Of a DNA stretch of 64,000 bases, positions 1-12,900 are shown one piece after another. Positions within the stretch are counted from its first letter, which is position 1. Every line of letters begins with the position of its first letter. Source of the DNA: Onchidella celtica (lineage: Eukaryota; Mollusca; Gastropoda; Systellommatophora; Onchidiidae); the NCBI GenBank assembly GCA_963931925.1, contig OZ007569.1, positions 16,665,045 to 16,729,044 of the forward strand, given 5' to 3'. The notes below the pieces were generated by a model that was not told the DNA's origin, made no database searches, and saw only the letters and a list, made by a program, of their open reading frames with translations. The translations under genes were made by a program, and so were the position numbers.

Positions 1-746
1 CTGCAATCTAGTCTATGATACGATGAAAATGAGAAGTCAAAAAGATTTTACTGATGTCAACCAAAAACTACACTTGAGCCCATGTGTAGAAAAGGAGCCA
101 AGAACAAAAAAGTTTACAAAACTATAGCAAGATTCTTGGCACTCCAATAAATGGTCACAAGAGTGGGCCATCCCATATTTTTCTTAATTTCCAAATAATT
201 TGTTCTGTAAATAGACATTGACTCAATCTTGCTAAAAATAGCTGTTGTATTCCTGTTCCTAGAAGGTGGATACTTTTAATAAGAAATCTTTGCTTTTACC
301 CGAGACACAGAATACAGAGACAACCCATTTGTTCTCTCACTATATGTTGACAATTTGCGCACGTATAAAATATAAATTATATAATAAATACGGTGAGCCT
401 TACTCTTTTTCATTCAAATATGAAGGCGTATAGTGTGAATTTGTTGCACTGCTGACATTGATGATACACAACCAAGTTGACAGACGCTCAATATGACGCA
501 TTAATTCATCTCGGTTTCCTGTGTCTCGGCTTTTACAAGTTATCAAAATCTTCAGTAGCGAAGAGTTGAGCCCTCATCTTCTCAAAACATATCAAATGTG
601 GGATGGCGCACTCTCAGTCCCTTGCTCCAAGGAGACCATATGTAAACACACACAAAAATATATTTGATACACTTAAAAATGTCAGGTGCATTTTGCACAC
701 AACAGAGACAGGTCACAGATTACTGGAGCAGTAAAACTGTCCCTAC
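1..746. other. intron sequence of the START gene, nothing recognised
   Basis: AT-rich sequence after the exon 12 donor. I see no continuation of the START domain and no mobile-element ends. Confidence 0.5.
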
Positions 747-904
747 CTTAGCTCTGGTAATGTTTGGGTTGACTGGGCACTTGTCAAGTTCTATACTGGA
801 GTAGGTGAGTATATACTTCTGTCCCTCCTGTCTCTCCCCTTGCAGCACACACATATCACAGCTTTCCTTTGTCAAAAACTGCTGGCTCTCATGGTAGAAA
901 TACA
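747..904 (-). CDS. START gene exon 12 (last exon in window)
   Basis: Acceptor TTTTTTCCTCAG, donor GTAGGG. It encodes VYFYHESQQFLTKESCDMCV and a second strand pair ending NITRAK. These are the central START strands ('R-D-F/C-x-x-x-x-x' region). The closing strand and C-terminal helix are expected further left, outside the window. Confidence 0.83.
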
Positions 905-3900
905 CTGAGGAAAAAATGAATGTATCTTAACTGTGATTTCAATGTATCGCACCGAAGACTATCATGTTAAGAGACTAGTATCAGACATTTCAAAGCTGAG
1001 ATACTAGAAAAACTATACTTGCCACTCTTTGACATTTCAAATATTGTTGGGCAGCACTGTAAAAAAAAAAAGAAAAAACAACAGGAAACCTCCACATGGA
1101 AGTACTAATAATAATCATTTTCTGAAACAGTACATTACTCTAGAACCATTGGGGTAAATTTGTATGTACTGTTTCTCTAACAAACAGATTTTGATATAAC
1201 CTTCACTATGACCAGAAATTTCACATAATAATAGCATCACCTAACAGCTTGCACCCCTCCTGTCTCATCCAAGCATCTCTATGGACACAAAGAGACAGCT
1301 TATCACCTCAATATTTCTTCCAACATTATGCTACCTAGGCCATCTGGACATTAAGTAAAACTCATGAAAGCGGGATTACTGCATGCGAAATGAAATGCTT
1401 CCGCAAAACCGTCAACATCACAAGAAGAGACAGGCAAAGAAATGAAGTTGTAAGAGCAGCTGTTGGCAGAATCCTGCCTGCATTTCATAGAAAAACAACA
1501 ACTTAAATGGTTTGGCCACCTGTCACGAATGCCACCTAGTCAACCAGCCTCGAGAGCCTTCAACACCAAGTACTCAGGCTACAAAGGAAGAGACAGACCA
1601 CGCAAAAGATGGACTGAAGGAGTCAAAGGAACCCTGAGAAACAACAACATCTCAGTTGAAAGAGTGGCAGAGTTGGCCTACCATAAAAACTGCATCTCCC
1701 CTCGACGCTCAACGGCAACAGAGGATGAACAATCACAATCATAATAACCTACCGTATTGCAGTATGACATGTGACAGTAAAAAATCAATACAAATTACAT
1801 GCACAGCTTGTCCAGATTAAGGAATAAACTACAATAGACAGAAGACATCTGCCAACCCTGTTAATTGCTATTTGTTAGTATATATTATATATAATATACT
1901 TGGTTTCTTTAAACACTTACCTGCTCCAATAATAATGTCATGTTTCTTAACAATGCAAAAAAGGCAGAACACAAGAATTTCAGGAGAGACAAACAGAATT
2001 GCCAGACATATTTACTGAAACTGAGATGCTGACTTTCTCTGGAAAAACATTTCATTCCATTATGATGGGGTCTTGTGACAATTTTAGAGAGATAGTAACT
2101 CCCAACAACTTACCTAGTTTCAAGGTGCTGTCAATGGTCTCAATAATATCTACTTTCTGAAACAGAAAATAGAACAAAATAGTGGTCAGTAAGAGGAAAC
2201 TGAAATGCTGTTTTCTTGAGTGAGACTGATTACCTGAACCAAATAATTCCCATCATTATGCAACTTTTTTCTTTTTTATTATGCTGTTTTTTGTAAAATT
2301 CTCCAATCAGACAGTTAGATTATTGATGAGGTTAGTAACTTCATCCTGAGATTATTTCACATCAACTGGCCCAATACAAGTGATTTTAATCGCTTGGTCT
2401 GAAACTCAATTTTGGGTATACTTACATGTACGAGTGTATGTGTGAGAATAAAGGACAGTATGGGGAAAGGGGTGATGTCAGGATTGAATGAAAAGGCCCA
2501 GAAGTTCCCATCCATCAATTCATCTTGGTTTCACTATGGTATCAGTGACCACCCGACATTACAACTGCCATGGTGCGGAAAGCCTAAATCAGAATGCTGA
2601 GTTGTTAAGAATAAAAGAAATCTGAAATTTGAAAAAAAAACATCTATCCCACACTATCTTGAAGGGTGCAGAATAAGAGAAAAAACAAATATTAAAGACA
2701 AACTCTCATATCAGGGAGCTGGCAACAAAAGAGTACTGGGAAATTATTCAGCCCTGAATTGAATTTAAAAAAATAAAAGAGGATAAACAATAAAAAAAAA
2801 AATGCAAGGATGTAACTTTAAATAGTTAAAATACCTTCAGTGTGTCATCATAGGTAAATCGCGTCCGTGGATTTCTGACAGCATCCCAAACTGTCTTCGG
2901 TGGAGCGAGAACAAAACCTTTCCCAATGTAGCTGTGAGATGAAAATTTAATAGTGTTAAGCTGAATGGTAACATCTAGCTTACGCTTCACATCTTGAAAT
3001 ATTAGAAGCCAATAGTTAGCCAAATTAAGAAGCTTACTGTAACTCTCAATTTGAGAAAATATATCTTTTTCTTCATTTTTAAGATGGAAACACTATTATA
3101 GATTGTTCCACATCTTCCATAGATTGTTCCATACCTTCCTTGATCTATTGATAAGATTTCTCTCATCAAAAACCAGATGAAAAGAGGAGACCAAGGTAAA
3201 TGATTTGTAGGTGAAACAACTTTTCAAGTGAAATTTGAGAAACAACTTCAGATGTTCAAAATCCATGAATTGCCACATTTTTCTTTCTCTGTGAATTTCA
3301 GACACTTCGTACATTTTTATCATCATTAAAACTGCCAGATTTAAGATAGCTTGGAAATGCATTGTCGATTTTTAACTTTCACTTTGTAACATTCGCATTT
3401 AAAATTTCCTCTGTATTCGGTTTGAGAAGCTCCGGCAAAAGGAATTTCTTTGCTGAACACTGATAACTACTCAACATAATGACAGCTATGTGGTGGCGAT
3501 CTCAGCGAGGGTGACAAGTCAGCAGAGACTGGTCACAATCCTTCTGTGTCTATGTGCAAGCTAACTAGCTGTTTCTAAGACATGCGGGGTTTCTGACACA
3601 AAATCTACTGACACCAAACATGAATATCGTAATAAATTCAAAAAATGATAATGGACTGATGTGATTTAAAATGTTAACAGTAAGGTGCTTACAACCGTTT
3701 TTTCTTTTCTGTTTTTTTTTTCTGTCTTTCTTTCCTTCTTCTCCCCCCCCCCCCCTTCCCTCCCCCACCCTTCTTTGTAAAATGAAGAGTATGGGAAATC
3801 AGAGAATGGACATCACTGAGGAGAATGTTGAAGCCAAAGTGGGTATTTTGCATCCCATCAACACATCAGAACTCCAGCCTTTTCTGGCACAGTGACACAT

Positions 3901-6900
3901 GAATGAAAGTATATGCGATAAAAATATACTGAAAGAGCATAGCATGCCACTCAACCGTCAGGAGCAAGGGAAAAAAAAGCAAAAATGTGATTTTGTAATG
4001 ACAAAGGGTTTAGTTTTTCAAAACACTTGACATGCTAGGCCATTTGGTTAACCTGATCATGTACCATTTGTGGATTAACTGGCATCTAGACAACCAAAAA
4101 TTAGCCTAGCCATTTTCATAAACCAATCTTCGTCAGTTCTGGCCATACAATTTTATCAAAATTTTCTTAGTTGCTGACTCAAAAACTGCCATTTGGTGTC
4201 TCTCCGCTAAAAAAACAAACAAAAAAAAAACAACAACAACCCCATAATAAAACAACAAAGGGCAAAATAAATAATGTGATCTTTAAAATCAAAGCCATCG
4301 TGGCATATGTCAGCCTTTCTAATGACATTTTGCTACAGCAAAGACTTTTTGGTTGATGGGATTACCAGGTAAGAGATAGGCTGCAAGAACCATTGGTCAA
4401 ACTCTTTTGATTTATTTACCTTTGGACTGTTGATCCAGGCTGTTGCACTTTCTTTACAACAACAATGTTTTTTTCAAAGGAAGAAAATCTGAAATCACAG
4501 GTCATAACAGGATAAAACACAAGATGGCTAGGACATTACTACAGTACACAGGAAGAAAAATAAAGTCAAAATGTGGCCAAAAACAAAAAAGTTGAATGTT
4601 GCAAAGCCTCGCATAAGGAATAAGACAGAAATGACACAGTAAACACAACGGAAAAAGATACACATAGGCTGGGTTCGGAAAATCCAAGTCTAGGACTCGC
4701 AGATGACAAGTATCCGCATTTGTGAAAGATTCTATGATTTCTTTATTTGTTTAGGTTTCTAGCCTGTTACAGTTTTTTTTCCTGATGATTGACGACGGCC
4801 AATTCACCAATTTTAAGCTTGATTAGTCTTTCTTTTTCCTTTCCGTTTCATTGTACAGTTTCTGTACTATTTCTTACGTGAGACTTTGCAATGTTCAGTT
4901 TTACTTTTGGCCATATTTTGACTCTGCTTCAAGCCTTGCTAGAACCCACATATTTTCTGCTTTTTTAAAAAAAAATAACATAAAGACAGGAAGAAGTATA
5001 TTGTCTGAGAAAATGAACACCAAAATATCAAAATGCAGTGATGAAAGAAAAAAACAAATATAAAAAAAATATAGAGAAAAAACAAAACAAAAACAACTAG
5101 TCAGCAGCAGAATAATCGAATGCAACAAAACACATTTTATAACTAATTTAAAACTGTCCATGACAAAATATACTATGACTAACTTCAATCTAAATATCCA
5201 TAGCTAAATCTGAACGGCAGCATGCAAATAAAAATATGATCTGAAGAATCTGTAGACTGTATGGTAACAGTTTCACATGCTATTGGTGTGTTGCGCTTCA
5301 TGTCCAGGGCTCCCACTCAACTGAGAAAAAAAACAACTGAAATCTATGCGCAGCATAAATTTTAAATGATTGACCATATTCTGCGCATAAATTTGATATA
5401 ATGCACCATACATTACACCTACACACAGAAATACACAACAAAATACTTAAATAATAGTAATAAATGGACATCGGTAAAATTTCCGCTGATCTCTTCCACC
5501 GCGGATTTCCGCGGAAGAGTGGGAGCCCTGATGTCACAGAACTTGTGCTCCTACAAAATTCTGGATTTTATTTTGGCTTTTATCAGAAGTTCCAAGGGGC
5601 CATATCGTCACTGCTCTATGATAATGGCATATGTCAGAGTTATGCCAAAACTTAGCTGACAGTTCACTGCATTCCTGGGTATGAAGGCTATCAGATAATA
5701 TTACAGAAAAAGAAATGTGTCAATAGGAAAAATGTACGAGTCCAATAGGGTCATGATGGTGTAATAAGTCACCAAATGACAAATAAAAAAAATCCATATT
5801 CAGTTTTTCCTCAATATCTCAAAAGTGCCAAAAATGACATATATGTCATTAACGTTGAGCAGTAATGATATGTTTGGTTCTCTCAGGAGTTCCAATTCTT
5901 CTTTTCGAATTACAGACAAGCTTTGCGAGTACAGAATGCTCAGCCACCATGATGAATAAACAACTCTTCCTAACTGCTAATGTTCAGTTGTCGTGCACTT
6001 GGAGGCACTGATGCATCACAATTTCGGGTGACCTAAGTGAAACACACCAATGCCTAAAGAATGAAATTATAAACAGTAACATTACATAGACAGACATATG
6101 CTCTGGACCATGTCACGAGTGGAGTGAGTGCAATTAAGGGGATTGCTACAGAGCGGGTGTAGAGTAAGAAGGGCTCACAGTAGACAGCAAGTTAAGCGTG
6201 CTGTTGTGAGTAGTGGGGGGGGTCTGAATGAGGCGAAAGCGCGGTATTACGATCACTGCAAGTTAGAAGGTCCGACGGAGCGGACCTGTGAATAAGAGCC
6301 CATCGGGCGGACATAAGGGAAGCAGTCGAGAAGACTAGTGAGAGTCTTTCCAGTGATGACAGGTGTCGGGGACGGGCCGAAGAGCCACCTCGATGAGCAC
6401 AAGTGATAGGCCAGCATAGGGCCGGAGGCCGTACATAGGCCAGAAGTGAGACTGTCAGTGCAGGACAGTAGAAGCACATAAAGTCGTGGCAGTCAGGCCA
6501 CGGACAGGGACGTAGATATGAGAGTGAATGAGATACTATATTATTGCCATGATGATGGGCAAGTGAACTGATAAGTTGTATGGCAATAGGAAGGTGATGT
6601 TGAGAGACTGCGGTGCCAGTGAATCATTAATGTACTATTAAGACCCTGAGGGGAGAGGCTGAGGCCGAAGTACCTTTAGGAGTAACTACCGGATTGTGGA
6701 TCCGAGGGAGAGTGTGTGTGAGAATAAGGCCGTTGTACGGCAGTTAATTTCAGTAATATAATGTATGTAATTGCGCTATTATCTGTATAATTATGTTTAA
6801 TAAATGTGTGAGTCTGATGGATTGTTCTGTTAAGTGTTAAACTTGTTTGTTCGTGATTGTTGTCCTGTCATAAACTATTACATCTCCCAGTCTGGGATTT

Positions 6901-9900
6901 GTGACACTGGGGGCTCGTCCGTTGTGACACTGGGGGCTCGTCCGTTGTGACACTGGGGGCTCGTCCTGTTTACCTGTGGTCATTTTGACATTGTGTACTC
7001 ATTATATCTAGTTGTTTTTCTGTTGTGCTAGGAATTCGTGCTGTTGTCTTTGTTCGTGGGATGAATGGAAATGTCATGATGGTATGATTTATGTATGGTT
7101 ATGAATAATAATATGTATTGATGCATGTATTTTGATGAATATGTATTAATGTGTACTTAAATTTCTGCAGAGTGTGCGTGCAGCCTGAGGAGACGAGCAG
7201 CCAGAGCTCCGATTAAGGGGAGGAGTTAAACTCAAAATTCGAAGTTAAGTGAAACTGAAATTTTGTACCCTGGATCGGGGGCTGTTCCTTTAATCTGTCT
7301 TTTTCTCTGTTTTTGCTGTTTTCGTTTGCTGTGTTGAACCTAGTTTATCCTTTAAAAAAAAGGTGTGATAAACTTGGAACTTCGTTCATCACGGTGAACA
7401 TTCTGTAGGGCTTTGTTAGTGTTTAGTTGTAGCGTCGATATCTTCTCTGTTCCGCAGGAAGACGTATTCTCTTGTCCCTCTTTCTACCTATCTATAGATA
7501 CGTTCTTTTTTTTTCAGACTCTGTTCTTGTTCGTACCGTGTAGTGTAATCGGCGTAGTTAGGTTGCATTCTTTTTTCCATTATATTTTCTTTTTTAGGTC
7601 TTTGTCCTAGTCTGGTTCGTTGTCCTTGACGTACTTGTGGTCCTTCTACTGTATTTCTTCATTCTTGTCGTCTATTTCCTTTTATAATTGATAGTGCTAT
7701 ACATTTTATAGATATAGAATTAGTTGTGCTGTAAAGGTAAATTTCTGAATTGTATTTGAGACAACTGGGTATTGTTATATCTGGTGTGATCTCAGGTCTC
7801 TGGTCGTATCGTTAGTGATCATACCGACAGGTTGGTCGTTTTGTAATACATACCATAACCATAAATCTGTGAAATGGCGGAACTCCAACAATTAATGAAG
7901 TTGGGTAAGGAACTTGGCCTTGAGGGAGAAGAGCTACGCGGCTGGATTAAAGAACAACAGGCGGATTTGCGCGATGAGCGTGCTAAGGATAGAGAGCGAG
8001 AAAAAGAGGCTCAAGAGCGACAGAGAGAAGAGGAAAGAGAGGCTAAGGATAAGCAACAGGAAAGAGAGGCTAAGGATAAGGAAGAGGAAAGAGAGTTTAA
8101 GTTAAAGGAGTTAGAGGCTCAGCAACAGGAAAGGGAGTTTAAGTTAAAGGAGTTGCATCAGCAACAGGAGAGACAGGCTCAGGAGAGGGAGTTAAAGTTA
8201 AAGGAGATAGAGGCGCAAGTAAAGATTGCGGAATTAGAAAGCAAAAAGAATACGCCAACGGAAACAGTTGAGCGGCAGGTACACAATAAAGGTGGCGTTA
8301 GGATTAAGCTCCCTACGTTCGACGACCGGAAGGACGACATAGACGCCTTCCTTTACAGGTTCGAACTGAACGCACAATTGCAATGGGGGGAAAATAAGGA
8401 ATTATGGGCCACGTACCTGGCATCGCTATTGCAGGGGCGAGCGTTAACCTACTTTAAAGAGCTACAGCGCGAAGACGTGCAAGATTACGATAAGCTGAAG
8501 GCTTTGCTGCTTCGCCGATTTGCGCGTACCGAGGAATATTTCCGGGAGCAGTTTAGGCGAGCACGTGCAGATACCAGGGAGGACTTTGCTGCCTTCGTCG
8601 CGAGACTAACGGAGTATTTCGCGAACTGGGTAGACTTGGCGCATGTGGGCACGGATTTTGCTAAACTGAAAGACTTAATGATCCGTGACCAGCTGTACGC
8701 GTCGTGCCACAAAGATCTGGTGGCTTTCCTGAAAGAGAACGAACCCGCGACGGTGCAGGAGGCGTCTAAGTTGGCGGAGGCATACCGTACGGCGCATCCG
8801 TCCAAACCAGTCGCCAGGGCGTACGTCCAAGATGCTGGGTACGTCGCCGTTGTCGAAGGGTCGCCGGCAGGACTTAGGGACAGGTCGCGTCAGCGTGGTG
8901 CCTATAGCGGGCAAGCCCAGGGGCAGCGTAGGGGCTATCACCAATCACCGGCATATGGATCCGGTAAGTTTGACCGAGCAGGAGGGCTAGGTCGCGGTAA
9001 TGGCCGGGGGCGAGTTGTGACCTTTGCCGATGACCGACGGCATAGGGACTTTAGTTCCGGTCGCGATGGGTCACGGGGACCCAGGCCTAGTGCAGCACAG
9101 GGAGCGGAGTGTTGGACTTGCGGACGCGTGGGTCACTTTTCACGCGAGTGTAGGGCCGCGAAGTGTTGGAACTGCGGAAGAGCAGATCACATCAGCGTGA
9201 ACTGCCCTGCAGGTAGGATAGCGGCGAACGTGGACAGTAGCTCCAGTCCATGTTCCCCAAATAAATTTCATCATGCGGCTGCGTGTGTTACATCGGACAA
9301 CGGAGGCGGACAGTATTCTAAGTGTCCCAGTTGTGAGAAGTTATTATCTTCCGGTGTTTTACCTTGTGGGAGAAAGATCCCCGTTATGAATTCATGTCAT
9401 ACAGGAGGTGGTCTTAGGGTTTATCCGGGGTTTGTTGGGGACGAACCGGTCTCAGTTTTACGAGATACAGGATCTACCGTTGTGGGAGTGCATAGGGACT
9501 GCATTCGGGATTCACAGCTTACAGGTGAGACTGTCCCGTGTATCCAATTTTCGGGGGCCATTGAGAAATTACCCATGGCAAGAATAATGATAGATACACC
9601 TTTTCTTAGCGGGGAAGTCGAGGCAGTCGTTGGTTGTTTTCCAGGCGCCCAGCTCATCATTGGGAATGTATCACGGGTGGTTTCCCCTTCCGATGAGAAC
9701 GTGCAAGCATGGTCGCAATCAAAAGATATTGACTTTTGCGCCGCGGTCGAAACACGTCGACGGGTAGCTGATAAAGATAAGATTAGACCTTTGGCGACGC
9801 CAGCGGTAAACCTAGATATCACGCCAGAGCGCTTGGCGAGATTACAAAGGGAGGATCCATCATTAAACCCATGTTTTGGGGAAGCGCGAACCGAGAAAAC

Positions 9901-12900
9901 GAGGAGATATAAGAACGGGTCATCTTCTTTTTTTGTCCAGGGGGGCATTCTGTTCCGTATGTACGTCACAGTGGCTTCCGTTCAAAAGCAGGTCGTCGTG
10001 CCACGGTCGTTAATTGCTACAGTATTGCGTCTGGCCCATGATGTTCCATTAGCGGATCATATGGGAAGTGCTAGAACCAAGCAAAGAGTTCTGAAAAATT
10101 TTTATTGGCCGTCAGTATACAGAGATGTACGGTTATATTGTAAGACGTGCAGTGCGTGCCAAAAGACGACGCATAAGGGTCGTACACCCAAGGCTCCTCT
10201 TCAAAAGATCCCCACGGTTTCGGAACCGTTTAAAAAGGTTTCGATAGACCTTGTTGATTTAAGAGAAAGATTATCTTCAGCGCGCACTATAGCAGAAGAA
10301 GCTTCTGGTATCGCTTCGAAAAGAGCAAAAGACTATAAAGATAGAGGTTCCAAACTGAGAATTTTTAAGCCAGGAGACAAGATTCTGTTGTTGTTACCTA
10401 CGGACCATAATAAGTTATTGATGACATGGAAAGGACCTTATGTTATTGAGCAAGTTGTTTCGAGGGTATATTACGCTATCCACATTGATGGATCAAGTAA
10501 GGTTGTCCATGTTGATATGCTGCAGAGGTTTCATGAGAGACCAGAGTATCTGTATTCTCATACTAGTGTTGAAGGACATACCTAATGTCGTGTCATTCTT
10601 TGACGATATAGCATGCCATACGTCGACATGGTCTGATCATATTCAGACACTAACAGTAATTTTCCAACGATTACGTCATTTTGGGTTAACTGCTAAACCC
10701 GCAAAGATGGATTTGGCATGTCCAGAGATAATATTCTTAGGACATATTGTGGGTAGAGGTGTTCAGAGACCTGAAGAAACAAAAATTGACAAGTTAGTAG
10801 GGTTGCAAATCCCTAAAACAAAGAAACAAGTCAGAAGCTTAGTGGGAATTTTAAATTATTACAGAAAGTTCATTCCAAATTTTTCCTCCTTGTCATCTTC
10901 TCTTACTGACCTTACTAAGAAGGGACAACCCGATAAGGTCCAGTGGACGTCTGAATGTCAGACAGCATTTGATAATTTGGTGACAGCGTTATCATCGTCA
11001 CCCATTCTGATATTACCCGATTTTCGATCTAATTTTATCCTCAGAACGGATGCGTCGGACTCTGGTGTCGGCGATTGTCTTCTACAGGAGAAGAACGAAT
11101 GTCTCCATCCTGTATGTTATGTCAGTAGGAAGTTATTGCAGAGAGAAAGAAAGTATTCTGTGATAGAGCGTGAGTGTCTTGCCATTGTCTGGTCCGTCCA
11201 GAAACTAGGACGTTATCTCATGGGACGAGAATTTTGTATCCAGACAGACCACAAGCCACTGACATTTTTGTCGAAGAATCGTTCGTCCAGCCCACGCTTG
11301 TCTAGATGGGCATTGGCTTTGCAGCCGTATACCTTCGTTATTCAACCAATTCCAGGAACCAGCAATCATATCGCCGACTACCTTAGTCGAGCCTAGGGGA
11401 AGAGTTCAGCGGCTTATACATCAGAGGACAGGAACATTGACAGGATTTGTGTGAATGAGTCGACTTTAAAATATTGACATTATAAATATGATATGCAGAA
11501 TGGTTGATAGGTTGAGTGGTTTTTGATTCTGTATTAAGTATGGTGGTTAGTTAGCTATTCATGATGTGACACATATATGCATATTGCAGGCCATATTGAT
11601 CCCCATATTTTCCCCTGATTTCGGTATTTTATATACTAGGGGAACTGCTAGGTCATTTTTTTTAGTGTAGGTATTGCTCACGCTCACTCGTTGACAGTCA
11701 TCTTGATGCGATTTGAAATTAATTGCATTAATTTTTTTGGGGTGGGGGATGATGTCACGAGTGGAGTGAGTGCAATTAAGGGGATTGCTACAGAGCGGGT
11801 GTAGAGTAAGAAGGGCTCACAGTAGACAGCAAGTTAAGCGTGCTGTTGTGAGTAGTGGGGGGGGTCTGAATGAGGCGAAAGCGCGGTATTACGATCACTG
11901 CAAGTTAGAAGGTCCGACGGAGCGGACCTGTGAATAAGAGCCCATCGGGCGGACATAAGGGAAGCAGTCGAGAAGACTAGTGAGAGTCTTTCCAGTGATG
12001 ACAGGTGTCGGGGACGGGCCGAAGAGCCACCTCGATGAGCACAAGTGATAGGCCAGCATAGGGCCGGAGGCCGTACATAGGCCAGAAGTGAGACTGTCAG
12101 TGCAGGACAGTAGAAGCACATAAAGTCGTGGCAGTCAGGCCACGGACAGGGACGTAGATATGAGAGTGAATGAGATACTATATTATTGCCATGATGATGG
12201 GCAAGTGAACTGATAAGTTGTATGGCAATAGGAAGGTGATGTTGAGAGACTGCGGTGCCAGTGAATCATTAATGTACTATTAAGACCCTGAGGGGAGAGG
12301 CTGAGGCCGAAGTGCCTTTAGGAGTAACTACCGGATTGTGGATCCGAGGGAGAGTGTGTGTGAGAATAAGGCCGTTGTACGGCAGTTAATTTCAGTAATA
12401 TAATGTATGTAATTGCGCTATTATCTGTATAATTATGTTTAATAAATGTGTGAGTCTGATGGATTGTTCTGTTAAGTGTTAAACTTGTTTGTTCGTGATT
12501 GTTGTCCTGTCATAAACTATTACATCTCCCAGTCTGGGATTTGTGACAGACCACTTACACTGACAAAAACTGCAAGCAAATGTCTCAAGAAATAAAATTG
12601 TCAACACAAACATGACCAAGTCAATCAAAATGAATTGTACACTGAACTTTTATATTTCACTAAATATTTAAATTACATGTTTCAGATTACCAGGCCAAAA
12701 ACCACAGACTTGACAATTTCCACATGAAAAATTAAAAACAGTTTACTATTTTTTATTTCTGATTTAGATAAAACTAGGTGATTTTACAAATTGTGTTGAA
12801 ATTATATCACAATTAGTACTGATAAGAATTAAAATCCATTTAAAAAATGTGACTGTTTTCATACTTCCTTTATGAAAGAATAATTTTTGATAATGATTAT

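Larger units (their letters stand above)
6106..12553 (+). mobile_element. young Ty3/gypsy LTR retrotransposon, internally deleted, with TSDs
   Basis: The element proper is 6111-12548: two 796-bp LTRs, a primer site, a Gag-protease-integrase frame, an RT-RNase H frame and a purine tract. GACCA is duplicated on both sides (6106-6110, 12549-12553). The LTRs begin TGTCAC and end GTGACA. I found one LTR difference (A at 6672, G at 12314), so insertion was recent. The domain order is protease, integrase, RT, RNase H. That order is known in Gmr1-like Ty3/gypsy elements and is opposite to usual gypsy. The integrase catalytic core and the front of RT are missing, so it cannot be autonomous. It sits in intron 9 of the START gene on the opposite strand. 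Confidence 0.93.

Noticed and set aside
6192..6479. 95-codon minus-strand frame, repeated identically at 11834-12121
   Set aside because: Lies within the two LTRs and is identical only because the LTRs are. No motif, opposite to element transcription.
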